A stretch of 64,000 nucleotides of DNA from Calamus simplicifolius (lineage: Eukaryota; Streptophyta; Magnoliopsida; Arecales; Arecaceae): assembly GCA_900491605.1 (NCBI GenBank), contig UESW01001779.1, forward strand, positions 185,815 to 249,814, given 5' to 3'. This document shows positions 32,860 through 44,006 of the stretch, in pieces (positions within the stretch are counted from its first letter, which is position 1; every line of letters starts with the position of its first letter). The position numbers and the translations under genes are program-made. The notes under the pieces were generated by a model that made no database searches, had not been told where the DNA came from, and saw nothing but the letters and a program-made list of their open reading frames with translations.

Positions 32860-33510
32860 AAGCCTTTTGTCCTCATCTTCCACCTTGCATTAATTGCACT
32901 AACACCTCTCGGCTTACTATCACCAGAAATTAAAATGCCCATAAAATGTTGAGGTGATGGACTATGTCTCAAGTTCATTCCTTTTTGAAATTGCTCTGCT
33001 ATCCATGTTGCAGTCCACCTCTGGCTGATTGTTGAGCCTCTGACTGAGCTTTTCCAGCCGCCGGTGTTGTTCATCCAGACGCCTCCTCATCTCACGATTA
33101 AGGTCCTTCCAAGATGACTCAGAAGATGAGCAGAGGGCAGGAGACCGCAGTCTCTTGAAAATTTCGCAGTGGCAGTGCTTAGGTGAAGCCTGATGGCGAT
33201 AAGCTTCTCTATGACAAGATTTCTCGTGGGTGAATCGCTGGCTAACTGGTGCAGCTATCATGGGCAATGTGAGATGCTTGGGCTATTGCCGAGTGGCCAA
33301 CGAGTGTTGCTTCTGCAGCTCATGAACTACTGCATTCAAGGCTTGAACTTATTGATTGAGGATAGCCAGCTAGTTGATTAGAGCAGCTAAGGCTGGTGGT
33401 GAAGGAGGAGCAGAGAGAGTGGTCCTTTGCTACTCAGTGCGATGTGGATGCCCCCCAGCATGATTGGTGAGGACCTTCGGCATGCGCATCACCACCATGG
33501 CTATTTTAGA
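32860..33510 (-). pseudogene. E3 gag-like remnant
   Basis: On the minus strand a frame beginning near 33510 reads MVVMRMPKVLTNHAGGHPHR, nearly identical to the E4 ORF start at 54940. It continues with the shared LINQLAI-like and VHELQKQ segments, interrupted by stops, into the open frame 32962-33267. That frame has MPMIAAPVSQRFTHEKSC and a coiled-coil piece (EMRRRLDEQHRRLEKLSQRL). Position next to the PBS and the helical character suggest the N-terminal part of a gag. No capsid core or zinc knuckle was recognised. Confidence 0.5.
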
Positions 33511-33566
33511 GGGGACAAAGACTTATAGCTCAAGGAGACAGAGCTTTCTTTCCTTTAGTGTGTCCC

Positions 33567-33583
33567 CCTTTCCTGGCGCGCCA
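33567..33583 (-). other. E3 primer binding site
   Basis: Minus strand TGGCGCGCCAGGAAAGG begins three bases inside the right LTR. E4 has TGGCGTGCCAGGAAGGG in the same place. Confidence 0.8.
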
Positions 33584-33586
33584 ATC

Positions 33587-35691
33587 TGTTGATGCCCGAT
33601 CACTTTGAGTCGGAGTCCTTGAGCGTCGGCCGTTCCTCCATAGAAATATTGGAACACTTCCTTTGTCTTCAAAGCCTGCAAGAAGTCCCACGGTCGGGTA
33701 TTCCGGCGGGAACCCTCAGACGCTCAAGTTAGTGCTCTGGGCAACAGCCATGAGCTTGAGAAAGCTCGAAAGAGAGAAGAAGAGAAAGGCATAGAATGAG
33801 CCTATTGAGTTTGTTTGGAGTTACCTTTTCTTACCTAATTTATTTACCTTTATACTCTGTGAAACTTGCTTGAGAAGTTTGGGTTCTTGTCCTCTAGTGG
33901 GAAGGAGTCACGTTGAGCCTTATGATGGACCATGACTTTTGGGGGCTCATTTAGTCTGAGTGGCTGAAGTGTCATGATGACTAAGGACTTTTTGGTGGGT
34001 GAAATGTTAGGGCTGACATATGTGAGGCTCAACATGCTGCCACTTGTCAAGACTTTTATGATAAATGATATCTTTCAATGAAGCTTACCTCTTAGTAGAA
34101 TGTCAGAGCTACAGACGCTATCACTTCCTTCATCACTTTTCTCTTTTCTTACTTTGAGACTTGTGTTCACCTTGACTCGGCGAATCTGATGCTGAATTAT
34201 GGTAATCCGTTGAAGATACTCGGCTGATCCGTAGTTCCGAATCAATCTATCGCCAGTTGTCGTTTATAATTATGAAATGTGGCGGTGCCTTGTCCTTTGG
34301 CAAGCTCCTGAGGGCCTTGGAAGTGCCGGCCTTGGAGCCGAGGTGGCCGAGCAGGGCGAGGCCGATTGCCGAGGCCGAGGTGGGCCGGTCTTGGAAGTGC
34401 CGGCCTTAGAGGTGCCGGCCTTAGAGGTGCCGGCCTAGGCGGTGCCGGTCTTGGAGGTGCCGGCCTTGGAGGTGCCGGCCTTGGCGGTGCCGACCTTGGA
34501 GGTGCCGGCATAGGAGGTGCCGGCCTTGGAGGTGCCGGCCTTGGCGGTGCCGATCTTGGAGGTGCCGGCCTAGGAGGTGCCGGCCTTGGAGGTGCCGGTC
34601 TTGGAGGTGCCGGCCTTGGAGATGCCGGCCTTGGAGCTGTCGGCCTTTGGGGCCGTCGGCCATTGGGGCCATCGGCCATGGAGGTGCCGGCCTTGGAGGT
34701 GCCGGCCTTGGCGGTGCCGTTCTTGGAGGTGCCGGCTTTGGAGGTGCCGGCCTTGGAGGTGCCGGTCTTGGAGGTGCCGGCCTTGAAGGTACCGGTCTAG
34801 GAGGTGCCGGCCTTGGCGGTGCCGGTCTTGGAGGTGCCTGCCATTGGGGCCATCGGCCATGGAGGTGCCGGCCTTGGCGGTGCCAGCCTTGGAGGTGCCG
34901 GCCTTGGCGGTGCCGGCCTAGGAGGTGCCGGCCATGGAGCTCTCGGCCTTGGAGCTATCGGCCTTTGAGCTCTCGGCCATGGAGCTGTCGGCCTTGGAGC
35001 TCTCGGCCTTGGAGCTATCGGCCATGGAGCTGTCGGCCTTGGAGCTCTCGGCCTTGGAGCTGTCGGCCTTAGAGCTGTCGGCCATGGAGGTGTCGGCCAT
35101 GGAGGTGTCGGCCTTGGAGGTGTCGGCCATGGAGCTCTCGGCCTTGGAGCTGTCGGCCTTGGAGCTCTCGGCCTTGGAGGTGTCGGCCATGGAGCTGTTG
35201 GCCTTGGAGCTGTCGGCCATGGAGGTGTCGGCCTTGGATAAGGCTATTAAATGTATTAAGGCCGACTTGGAAGAGAGTGCCGGGGCCGACTTGGAAGAGA
35301 GTGTCGGGGCCGACTTGAGGGAGAGTGCCGGGGCGACTTGGACTTTTTCCTCTCTTCCCATTCCAATAAATGCTGGCCAAGTCATTTGTGACACCATTAA
35401 ATGCTCGATTTGACTACCGGCCATTAATGACTGAAGGTGGCCTTTTGGAGAATCATCGCACGTGAAGTGGCCATTTTTCCTTTCTATTCTCTTTCTTCAT
35501 TATGATGAGATATTTGTTGCAGCTAGGAGCAAAGCTGCGGACGGAATCAAATGCCTATAGCGTCCTTGAAGAGAAAATCTAGTAGGCCAGCGAGGCCGCC
35601 TAAGAACTAAGCCGCTTAGGAAGGCCGTCAAAGATGACCGCCTATAAAAATTGTTTAAAAATTTTTATTTTTATTGCCCATGGGCCTATCA
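33587..35691 (-). repeat. E3 right (5') LTR, 2105 bp
   Basis: Starts TGTTGATGCCC and ends GGGCCTATCA, followed by the duplication TCTAG. It contains the same two-block 15-bp minisatellite as the left LTR (about 34315-35240), with different copy numbers and order of variants. About 13 bp are missing just inside the terminus relative to the left LTR. Confidence 0.9.
34315..35240. repeat. 15-bp minisatellite in the E3 right LTR
   Basis: About sixty units of the same two types as in the left LTR: GCCGGCCTTGGAGGT-like to about 34935, then GTCGGCCTTGGAGCT-like. The long in-phase peptides on both strands are products of the repeat and have no independent coding support. Confidence 0.92.
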
Positions 35692-35696
35692 TCTAG

Positions 35697-36338
35697 CAAG
35701 CTAGGTTCAACTGAATAACACGCATACGTACGTGTTCCATCCATCTTGTCATGGGGACGCTTCTGGGTTCATAACTTGCACACAGTCGCGTGTTGCATGA
35801 TCCAAGTTGCCAGTGGCACTGTCCGGAGTCATGTGAGAAGCCCACCACTTGGACGTGGAAGATAAAAAGATCAATTTGGAGTTGACGCTTCTTCTCAGTC
35901 GACCGGACTCAACACTCTTCGTTGTCTGACCATCCGATCGAGGGTTTGGTCACGGCTTGCTTGCTTAGCTGCTGCTGTTAATGGATTGGCCACCGTCACC
36001 GTGGTATAACAACGTTAGCCCATCCATCCCACACGAGCCCCACACAACGCTACCAAAATGCCACTAAATGCGTAGCATCGCAGAGCTCCCAAGCAGGACA
36101 ACATCAAGGCATCTCGACACTAGCTGGAAATCGAACCTCTCTGCGGTTCAAATTTTGATCAGTCATTCAAGTACATATGGTGATGGTCATCCAAGCATAT
36201 ACAACGTTTTATCATTCTAAACATGAAAAATATATAAAATTCAAAATTTGAGAACTCAGAGTTGCTATACGAAGATCAGTGACCCAACTAAGGATGGCAG
36301 TAAGATTGGATAAAGATGGAACTTAAGATTTCATTCTT

Positions 36339-36342
<4 letters not shown>
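35697..36342. other. Gene-free stretch between E3 and E5
   Basis: Mixed-composition sequence without recognisable ORFs, ending in the (TA)n tract that received E5. Confidence 0.45.
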
Positions 36343-36375
<33 letters not shown>

Positions 36376-36380
<5 letters not shown>

Positions 36381-37288
36381 CCGCCGAGATTCATCCTCCG
36401 ACTCGGACACGGTCGATCTCCAAACAAGAGGGGGTGGATCTGCACAAAAGTCCTCGCGCGAGAGGCGTTGGGGGTGGCCCTCCGCGGAAGATCCTCCGAC
36501 GCTCAAGTCAGTGGAGAAGAAATCGACGATCAACCAGATGATGGGAAGGTGGATCTCTCCGGGAGGCCTCTCCGGGGGCGACCAATCGGAAGCTCTAGAA
36601 GGCGAGAGCACCGACGAGCTGCCGGCATGAGAGGGGGAGAGTGAGGGCGAGAGCGCACGTACGAATGTGCGTCCAGGAGTGCATCGAATATGCGTACCTG
36701 AGGGAATCTGCCAGTGTGGTAGTTATAAGCTGTCACCTGTGTCTTGAGCGCCTTCTGGAAGGGTCCAGAGGTTGTTAGGATACGGAGGCAGATAGAATCA
36801 GGCCGTTGTGGGGCCATTGGAATCCATATCCTGTTTGTTAGGGGATCGACAGCCAGGAGAGCTTCTTAATGATTGAGATCTGGCTAAGTAGGCCTGAGGT
36901 AATTATGATAGGTCCTAGGCCACGTTCCGACATGATTCCTTGTCTAGGATGTCGTTATGGTAAGCCTGAGCTCTCCCGCGTCAGGTTCCACGGAGGTGGG
37001 TATTGGATTGTGAATTATTTAACGTAGCCGGGCCATGGTGACTTGGGGAGACCGAGCTATGGAAGCCCGGAAAGGCCGAGCTATGGAGGCCCGGGAAGGC
37101 CGAGCTACGGAAGCCCGAAAAGGCCGAGCTATGGAAGCCCGGAAGGGCCGAGCTATGGAAGCCCGGGAAGGCCGAGCTACGGAAGCTCGGGAGGGCCGAG
37201 CTATGGAAGCCCGGAAGGGCGAAGGGAGGAGGTCGGCCTTAGCCGCCTCGCACGGATATTGATGCAATGACGATTTTACCCCCCAACA
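36376..37288 (-). repeat. E5 left (3') LTR, 913 bp
   Basis: TGTTGCCGCC...CCCCAACA. It contains seven copies of a 24-bp repeat (GGCCGAGCTATGGAAGCCC core) at 37047-37222 and a minus-strand TATAACTA-like box near 36726. It is followed by the polypurine tract. Confidence 0.93.
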
Positions 37289-37304
37289 CATGCCCTCCAC
37301 TCCC
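37289..37304 (-). other. E5 polypurine tract
   Basis: Minus strand GGGAGTGGAGGGCATG directly precedes the 3' LTR; it is the primer site for plus-strand DNA synthesis. Confidence 0.8.
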
Positions 37305-37588
37305 TAGTTCGAAGCGTAGGTTCAGGCATAGGGAGTATAAATCCGAGCGGCGCGTTTCGGACGGGATGTTTTGGTTTGGACAGTCCGTGCAATGATGCCC
37401 TAATTAATGCGTCAGGGTCATTGTGCCTTCGGGGGTAAGGCTCCCTCAAAAGTGACGGTTGGGAATGCGCCACGTCGTGAATCCCGAACGATCGGACGTT
37501 TGTCGAGGCGGTTCCGAACGCCTCGGGTGGGACGCCCCGTCTTCTCAAGGCGGCTTCCTTAGCGAGGAAGCAAGGCGACAGACGCCCT

Positions 37589-37597
37589 ATATATATA
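37589..37597 (+). promoter_or_regulatory. TATA box of plus-strand unit 1 in E5
   Basis: TATATATAC, 111 bp upstream of the ATG at 37700. It is preceded by GC-rich sequence and followed by a pyrimidine-rich leader. Confidence 0.5.
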
Positions 37598-37699
37598 CAT
37601 GTGCATGTTCGCAACATCTTCTCGTTTTTTTTTTCGAAGAGTTTGGCCTTTCATCCTTCTCGACGCTCATCGTTTCGCTTGGTGTTCTTCTCAATCGAG

Positions 37700-40600
37700 A
37701 TGGCGATGAGCCCCGACGATGTGGTTTCGGAGATCGTAGCTGAGGATTTGGGGAGGATTCACCAATGGTATGGCATGCCCTCAGATGTCGTTCTGCGGGT
37801 GCCGAAATCTGAGGATAGGGTCTCGCGAGATCTAGAGTCCGGGGTCTTCATTTATGAAGATAGTTTGAAGGCAGGCTTTCGTTTTCCTCTCCATCCTTTA
37901 GTGAAGGAGATAATGACTCACTACAACATCTGCCCGGCGATGGTAGCCCCAAACAGTTGGCGGAGCATCATCGGATTCATCTCGATGTGCCACCAAATCC
38001 AGATTGTCGCCACTCTTCCCCTTTTCCGTGCCTGCTATCATTTGATACCTAGGAGGAAGTTAGAATGGCCATACATAGGGCCCTGGAGGTCCTTCAACGT
38101 TATTGTGGATAAGCTGTCCTCCATCAAGGGGTGGAAGAGCCGGTTCGTCATTACAGAGGGGAACGTTGGATCCGGTTTCCCTTGGAAATGGGGAAACTTT
38201 GCCAGGGATGCAAAGACGCATCCAGTTTTGTCAGCGCAGGAGGAGAGGGATTTGGACGTCCTTCGCAATGGCCGAGTGTTTTCGGCTAACGACCTGCTAT
38301 CGGAGGGGGCCCTCTTCGCAGCTGGGCTCAGCCCCCTGGACCCGCAAGGTGAATCCCTTCTTTTATCCCTTTCTCGCTGCGTGTTTTCTCGATGAATGTG
38401 TTTGGATCTGATCACGCGTGTTTCACTCTTTCAGCCAAGAGGTCGGCGTTGTCGAGCCTCTCCAAGAGGAAGAGAGGAAAGCGCCCAGGGGAGAGCAGTG
38501 GCGCGGATAGCGGCAGGCCCGAGAAAAGGGCCCATACCTCCGCAAGAAGCCCACCGGATGCTGGGGCGGTTATGACAGGAGCGCCGGGGGCGAAGGAGGG
38601 TTCGGGGAGAGAAGCCATGATCCCTTGTCCTCCCATGTTAGAGATATCGGATAGCTCAGACGAGGCTCCGTTGGTTTGTCCGACCGCGTCCCCTATGAAA
38701 GAGGAACCAGCAACGGATCTGGAGAAGGCGGTCATTTCTGTGGGGCCTTCTGTCCCCGCGGGATCATCACCCGCTCCAGCGGGAGAGGGGGAAGGGACAG
38801 CTGCAGCCAAGGAGGTTCAGGGGGAGCTCCCTCTTGGTCTCTCCGCAGGGGAGTCGGTAGTAGTGAAGCCGGGTCGCTCGCGGTAGTTCAGGAGGCGGGC
38901 CGGACAGAGGCTTCAGTGGAGCCTGCAGAGGAGACGCAAGTGGTAGGATGGGCCGAGACCCCGGGGGGCCCTGTGGCGGAGACACAGATGGTGGTAACCG
39001 GGAAAGGTGCGTCGGAGGAGGGGACACAGCAAGGTGGGAGTCCCGCATTGGGAGCTCCCTCAAAAAGATTTTGGGGAGGCTGGCGCTTGGGCTAGCCGAA
39101 TTATCCGAAGAAGTCCAAGCCAGGGCCTTGATAGAGGAGGCTGGGAAGTTGGGGGCCTCTCAGACGGAGGTCGCCCAGGTCGGTCCCTCAGGTGGGGACG
39201 GTCAACCCAGCTGTTCGAGCGCTGGTGTTGAGGAGGCGTTTTCCGCCTTAATGAGGTCGGCTTTGCATTCGGGTGCAGATCCTTCGGTGGACAAGTTTGC
39301 AGACTTGGAGCTGGTCGATGCCGCGTTCGGTCAGCAAGGCATGGCCGAAAGTGTCCATCTTCTTCCCGACATCGACAATATGACCATGATGAGGATGACT
39401 CGGGCCTATGCCTCGCGGGTAAGTTATTTCTCGTGTGCGGTAGATATTTCCTGATTGACCCCATCGCGGGTTTTTATTCATCTTTTGTCTCGCAGAGCGT
39501 TTTTCTTTCTCGGGCGATGTGCTGGCGTCTGAGCCTGGCGACGGGGGCCAGTATTCAGGCCAGGAGAGACAATGCCGAGCTCCAATCACGATTGAAGGTG
39601 TCTAAGAAGTTTGAAGAGCTTATGGATATGAGTGATAGGAGCTTAAAGGGAATAAGGGCGGCACACCAGGTCGCCCTGGCCGAGGTGTCCAAGCAAAAGC
39701 GTAGGGTGGAGGAGTTGCAGGAACTCCTGGCGAAGAACGACAACGCATGCTTGGAGCTGGCCAGAATCGAATCAAAGCATTCTGCGGAGGTGGCGGCGAT
39801 GCGGCGGGAACATAGTGAAAGCTTGGGTCGGCTGGGAAGGGAAGCTGCCGACGAAAGAAACGCCTGGCCAGAATGCTTGGCGAAGTGGAGGAGAAGCTGA
39901 AGCGGCGCGATGGCAAAATCGCTCACTTGAGGGAGGGCACTAAATGGCACCAAGGGACAATAGCTCGGGTGAGCAACGAGTTATCCCAAGCCCGGGAGGA
40001 AATCGGAGCCAAACAGTTGAGGATCATCAATCTGCAGGAGAGAGTCGAGCTGGTCGGGGCTAACAGAACAAGAGCCAGGGGCGAGGCTGAGGAGTTGGCC
40101 AAGAGGTTGGCCAGACGAGAGGAGGAGGTACGATCTCATTTCCCCCCCCCCCTTTTTAGCTTCTTCTACTGGTTTCTTGTGATGCCGACTAACTTTGGCT
40201 TTCTCAGATGGCGAAGCTGGAGTTGGAGATTCGGGCTCTTCAAGGCGAGCTTGTGTCCAACCGCAATAAGAGCTCAGAATTCGAGGTGCGGGCCGGCGAG
40301 TTTGAGGAGCAAAACATCATTCTGCGGGCTCAAGTCGTGGAGGCTGAGAAGCAGGCTGCTGAGGCTAATATGCAGCTCGCCATACTCAAGGGGAGGCAGG
40401 ATGCTATCGGCGTTGACGCCTTCCAACTTGGGCTGCAGGAATGCAAAGAGAAGATATCCAGCGAACATCCAGAATGGAATCTCTCTTTTCTGGACGCTGA
40501 AACTCCTGATGACGGTGAGTTTGAAGGAGAAGAAGAGGACGAATATGTCGACGTCTCCGACACTGATCCTGGTGCTGTCCCGGGTCCCGGCGAAGTCGCA

Positions 40601-40726
40601 GCTTCTGAGGGACGGTCGCAAAATGCCGCTGAAGGGGCAAAGGTATTGGAGAAGGGCGAGTCTAGTCACACCTCCGCAGATGTAACCGAGAGCTCCTCTA
40701 AAACCGACGTGGTTCCCGGCCCTTAG
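37700..40726 (+). CDS. E5 plus-strand unit 1: four-exon gene, Transposase_28-like ('putative gypsy type transposon') domain and coiled coils
   Basis: Exons 37700-38348, 38435-39418, 39496-40127 and 40208-40726 are separated by GT-AG introns of 86, 77 and 80 bp whose phases (1, 0, 0) fit the flanking frames. Exon 1 starts MAMSPDDVVSEIVAEDLGR and contains RFPLHPLVKEIMTHYNICP and SWRSIIGFISMCHQIQIVA, the pattern of the plant 'putative gypsy type transposon' domain. Exon 2 is Ser/Pro-rich and basic (KRKRGKRPG, nuclear-signal-like). Exons 3-4 are coiled coils ending in WNLSFLDAE and an acidic tail. Frameshifts occur near 38880 and 39880, so this copy is probably not intact. The gene is antisense to the element. 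E2 has the same last two exons. Function is unknown. Confidence 0.72.
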
Positions 40727-41034
40727 AGGCCACTCCTGTACTTTGTTTCTTGAAAGTCTGACCGACTCTTCTTAATGAATGGAACCTTTGTTTTCATTTG
40801 AGTGTTTTTCTTTGTATGGCCCTGTTGCCGTCCAGTTTTGCCTCAATCGTGAACAACTTATGGCCTGCTGATGTTTTTTGGTTATTTTTGTTTCGGGATT
40901 GAGGGGATACATTGGCTTAACCCAAGGCGGGGCGATTGCCTTGACCAGCGAACCGACAGGCGTTCCGGTCCGGCTCATGCCTTAATTAAGACTCAAGAAA
41001 CGGGACTGGACGGTTAAGACCGATTGGCAAAGTA
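40727..41034 (+). other. 3' end of unit 1 and spacer
   Basis: A plant polyadenylation-like segment (CTGTACTTTGTTTCTTG, then TTAATGAATGG at 40771) follows the stop. The rest has no ORF. Confidence 0.4.
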
Positions 41035-41490
41035 GGCCAGCTTGGACCGACAACCAAGATAGGTCGGCTAGGGCCGACAAGCGAGATAGATCGGCTAGGT
41101 CTGATAAGCAAGATAGGTGGCTAGTGTCGGCAAGCAAAGATAGGTCGGCTAGGGCCAACGGGCAAAGATAGGTCGGCTAGGACCGATCAGGAAAATAGGT
41201 CGGCTAGGGCCGACGGGAAAAGATAGGTCGGCTAGGGTCGACAAAAAGATAGGTCGGCTAGGGCTGACAAGCAAAACAGGTCGGCTAGGGCCGATCAGCA
41301 AAATAGGTCGGCTAGGGCCGACGGAAAAGATAGGTCGGCTAGGGCCGACGGAAAAGATAGGTCGGCTAGGGCTGACAAGCAAAACATGTCGGCTAGGGCC
41401 GATCAGCAAAATAGGTCGGCTAGGGCCGACGGGAAAAGATAGCCGACGGGAAAAGATAGGTCGGCTAGGGCCGACAAGCAGAACAGGTCT
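41035..41490 (+). repeat. 27-28-bp tandem array in E5
   Basis: About 17 copies with the core AGGTCGGCTAGGGCCGAC. Each contains the perfect inverted repeat GTCGGC-TAGG-GCCGAC. The tail of the unit varies (GGGAAAAGAT, AAGCAAAAC, TCAGCAAAAT). Confidence 0.92.
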
Positions 41491-41921
41491 TCGTGCTTTT
41501 TTGGTTATTTCGCCAGCGCCCTGCCGTTCTGCCAGCAAATCGGTTTTTATTTCATCGAAACTGATGATACGGCGCTGTGGGGAACATAAAGCTGCTCTGG
41601 GGCTTTCCGGAAGATGCTCTTTTCCCATGCAGGTCATTTCAACGTGCTGCGTACGCAGCCGTTTACCATTGGAGGACATTATTTTCGAAGGACGATCTCC
41701 TGAACCTGCCAGTTTTTGAAGTGCTAGTGGACGATCTCCTGCATTTAATGACCATGATTCGGGATCATGAGGAGATCTCCGTATACGTCATAATTCAGGC
41801 GGTGGGCTTGGCGCGCATGAGGGCGCCTCTCCCATCCTGGGAGGCCACGTGGGGGTTTGGCCCAAGTGTTCGAATCTGGGAGCTTCTAGCCTTGGTAATT
41901 GTTCCCGGTCCATTCTTGGCC

Positions 41922-41929
41922 TATAAAAA
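41922..41929 (+). promoter_or_regulatory. TATA box of plus-strand unit 2 in E5
   Basis: TATAAAAA followed by GGGAAAGTGGGG, the same as E2 at 9880. The ATG is 68 bp downstream. Confidence 0.6.
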
Positions 41930-41989
41930 GGGAAAGTGGGGTAGTGCTAAGCCATCCCCTAAAGTTTCTTTCCCACGGGGGCTTCCACC

Positions 41990-42109
41990 ATGCTTATTTC
42001 TCTGCTATTGCGAGTGGGAGGACCGAGCCTTTCTCTTGTAAGCTTATTGCCTCCGGACAGCTGGGGAGACGAAGGGGCCGCCGAAGAATGGCTCACCCTT
42101 AGGGGATGA
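41990..42109 (+). CDS. E5 plus-strand unit 2: 39-codon ORF with a hydrophobic N-terminus
   Basis: The ORF begins MLISLLLRVGGPSLSLVSLL, continues PPDSWGDEGAAEEWLTLRG and stops. It lies 68 bp after a TATA box and about 620 bp before AATAAATAAA (42728). The E2 counterpart (9953-10264) is longer and shares the start position, hydrophobic first half and W-x-D-E-x-x-A-x-E. After the stop the nucleotide similarity goes on (CATATGGAGAGCGCACA in both), so either the reading frame was longer originally or the conserved part is RNA rather than protein. No known family is recognised. Confidence 0.35.
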   Translation: MLISLLLRVGGPSLSLVSLLPPDSWGDEGAAEEWLTLRG

Positions 42110-42727
42110 GTCCCGAAGATCATATGGAGAGCGCACATAGAGGGCGCAGAGGTCACACGGAGAGCGCACATATACTCTTCCAGTGTGACCTTTGTGGTTC
42201 CCCTTTGGGGACGCATGGTAGGAAGTGCACGCGGACCCCATGGGTTGTGTGAATTTTGCCTCCCCCCTGGTTTGGATTCCTGGGCTTGGCTGCCTGGGGA
42301 ATCTTTTACCACATGGGGAGGGGGTGAAAGTGTGCCACCCGCTGACCCCTTGTCCTTGAGACTTGGTAAGGCGTGGCGGTACACACTCGATTTGGGAGAG
42401 CATTCCGACGCCAGGGTCCGCTGGCTCCCTACCTGCTCACCGAGGGGTCCCTCGGTTGGGTGGTCTAGGATGGCCATCCAAATATCTCGGTTGGGTCACC
42501 GAGATATCATTATTGACTGAAGCTGGTCGCAACTATTGGTCCATGTCGCCTGGCTATTATCAGCTCGAGCTGACTGGATGCGACTTATTTGGTTCGACGG
42601 TCGGACACCGGAGCATCACAGTTGCCTATGTCTGCCTTGGAGCAGTTGCCCGAGTTTTGTACTTTATTTTATGCATTTCAATGCTCTTGTAAGGCCTTTC
42701 AGGCATTTGTAACCGATCTTGATCGGC

Positions 42728-42737
42728 AATAAATAAA
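42728..42737 (+). terminator. Polyadenylation signal of unit 2 in E5
   Basis: AATAAATAAA preceded by GCATTTGTAACC. It corresponds to the AATAAA at 10554 in E2. Confidence 0.5.
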
Positions 42738-42959
42738 GAGAGTCCTGTTATGTTTCTCAATCTTTATCTTTTTGTGCCAAGTTTGCTGCTGTTGTTCTCC
42801 GTGGGGTACGAAGACGTCTCATTCGTCCTTAGACGAGGATCCCGTGCTGTCCGAACTAACTGAGGTTCGCAAGTGACGGTCTAGGGACCGTTCGGGGAAA
42901 TGCACTCCCTACTTCGGTCCGAAGCTTGGAATTTTCGTGCTTCGTTCTCATCGGAACTC

Positions 42960-43545
42960 GAATTCTCTTGGGTTGGCCTTGCCACGGCTCAGAGAAATCT
43001 GTACCTGTTCCCGTCATGGTTCAAGGCACTTGCAGCTCGGCCCAGCCGAGGTTCGAAGAGTCTGTACTTGGCCTTGCCAAGGTTCGGAGCATTTTTGGCT
43101 CGGCCCAGCCGAGGTTAGGAGAATATTTTACTTGGCCCTGCCAAGGTTCGGAGAATTTTTCTCTCGGCCCTGCCGAGGTTCGGAGAATATTTTACTTGGC
43201 CCTGCCAAGGTTCGAAGAATTTTTGGCTCGGCCCAGCCGAGGTTAGGAGAATATTTTACTTGGCCCTGCCAAGGTTCGGAGAATTTTTCTCTCGGCCCTG
43301 CCGAGGTTCGGAGAATATTTTACTTGGCCCTGCCAAGGTTCGGAGAATTTTTCTCTCGGCCCTGCCAAGGTTCGGCGAATTTTTCTTCTCGGCCCAGCCG
43401 AGGTTTAGAGAATATTTTACTTGGCCCTGCCAAGGTTCGGAGAATTTGTTGCTCGGCCCAGCCGAGGTTCGGAGAATATTTTACTTGGCCCTGCCAAGGT
43501 TCGGAGAGTTTGTCTCTCGGTCCAGCCGAGGTTCGAAGAGTCGGG
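42960..43545 (+). repeat. 32/64-bp tandem array, first block, in E5
   Basis: Alternating 32-bp monomers. Type A has GCTCGGCCCAGCCGAGGTTC and type B has ACTTGGCCCTGCCAAGGTTC, both followed by GGAGAAT. The 5' part (42960-43080) is more diverged. Each monomer has a six-base inverted repeat around a three-base loop. Confidence 0.93.
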
Positions 43546-43939
43546 CTTGAGAGGACGACTTGGTTGTCACTGTGAGCCGCAGTGTCAGGCCCATACGGCC
43601 CATACGACGCTTGGTGGCGGGCGCCAAGGCGGAATGACATTATCTTTTCCGAGGAAACAAGTCATTGGTCGGACACTGGACTTCTTCCCTCCGCGTTTTC
43701 CGAAAAAGGGGCCAGCTTTACGAGGCTTGGGGAAGCGCCGAGAGCATTTATTACGGGGGGCGGCAGATCGGAAGGTATTCAGTTCAGGGGAATTCCCGAC
43801 CAGTCAGTTCGCGCTTATCGATCTCGCTCGGGATGGGGCGCGACGCTTCGGATTCTGTAGGCATTGAAGCGACGACACGTGGCAAATTCTTATAGATCGG
43901 TGACTATGGTGCGACCGATTGAGATATCTGCCCAGCGAG
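43546..43939 (+). other. Upstream region of unit 3 in E5
   Basis: Unique sequence between the array and the TATA box at 43940. No supported ORF. It would be the promoter region of the small gene at 44007. Confidence 0.4.
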
Positions 43940-43947
43940 TATAAATA
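43940..43947 (+). promoter_or_regulatory. TATA box of plus-strand unit 3 in E5
   Basis: Canonical TATAAATA, 67 bp upstream of the ATG at 44007, nearly the same distance as in unit 2. Confidence 0.6.
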
Positions 43948-44006
43948 TGACCAAGAGGTGTGGTCTCAGTCATCCCTCTGTTTAGTTTTCGAAGAGATAT
44001 TGGATC

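Larger units (their letters stand above)
27204..35691 (-). mobile_element. E3: complete non-autonomous LTR retrotransposon, 8.5 kb
   Basis: Two LTRs (27204-29336 and 33587-35691) are flanked by the perfect 5-bp duplication TCTAG (27199-27203 and 35692-35696). The PBS next to the right LTR and the purine tract next to the left LTR (minus strand GTGTAGGGGGCATC at 29350-29337) put it on the minus strand. The interior has only a gag-like N-terminal remnant, a 49-bp satellite-like array and other repeats. There is no protease, RT or integrase, so it must have been mobilised by another element's enzymes. It shares its terminal bases, gag-like start and a 3' block with E4, so both belong to one non-autonomous group. 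Confidence 0.92.

Noticed and set aside
34242..35424. Same kind of long ORFs in the E3 right LTR
   Set aside because: Repeat products as in the left LTR; both are inside LTRs and unequal in copy number.
37019..37300. Small ORFs on both strands at the E5 left LTR
   Set aside because: They read the 24-bp LTR repeat (multiple of three).
41577..42041. 154-codon plus-strand ORF before unit 2
   Set aside because: It runs over the unit 2 TATA box and has no counterpart in E2; the conserved signals suggest the RNA starts downstream of most of it.
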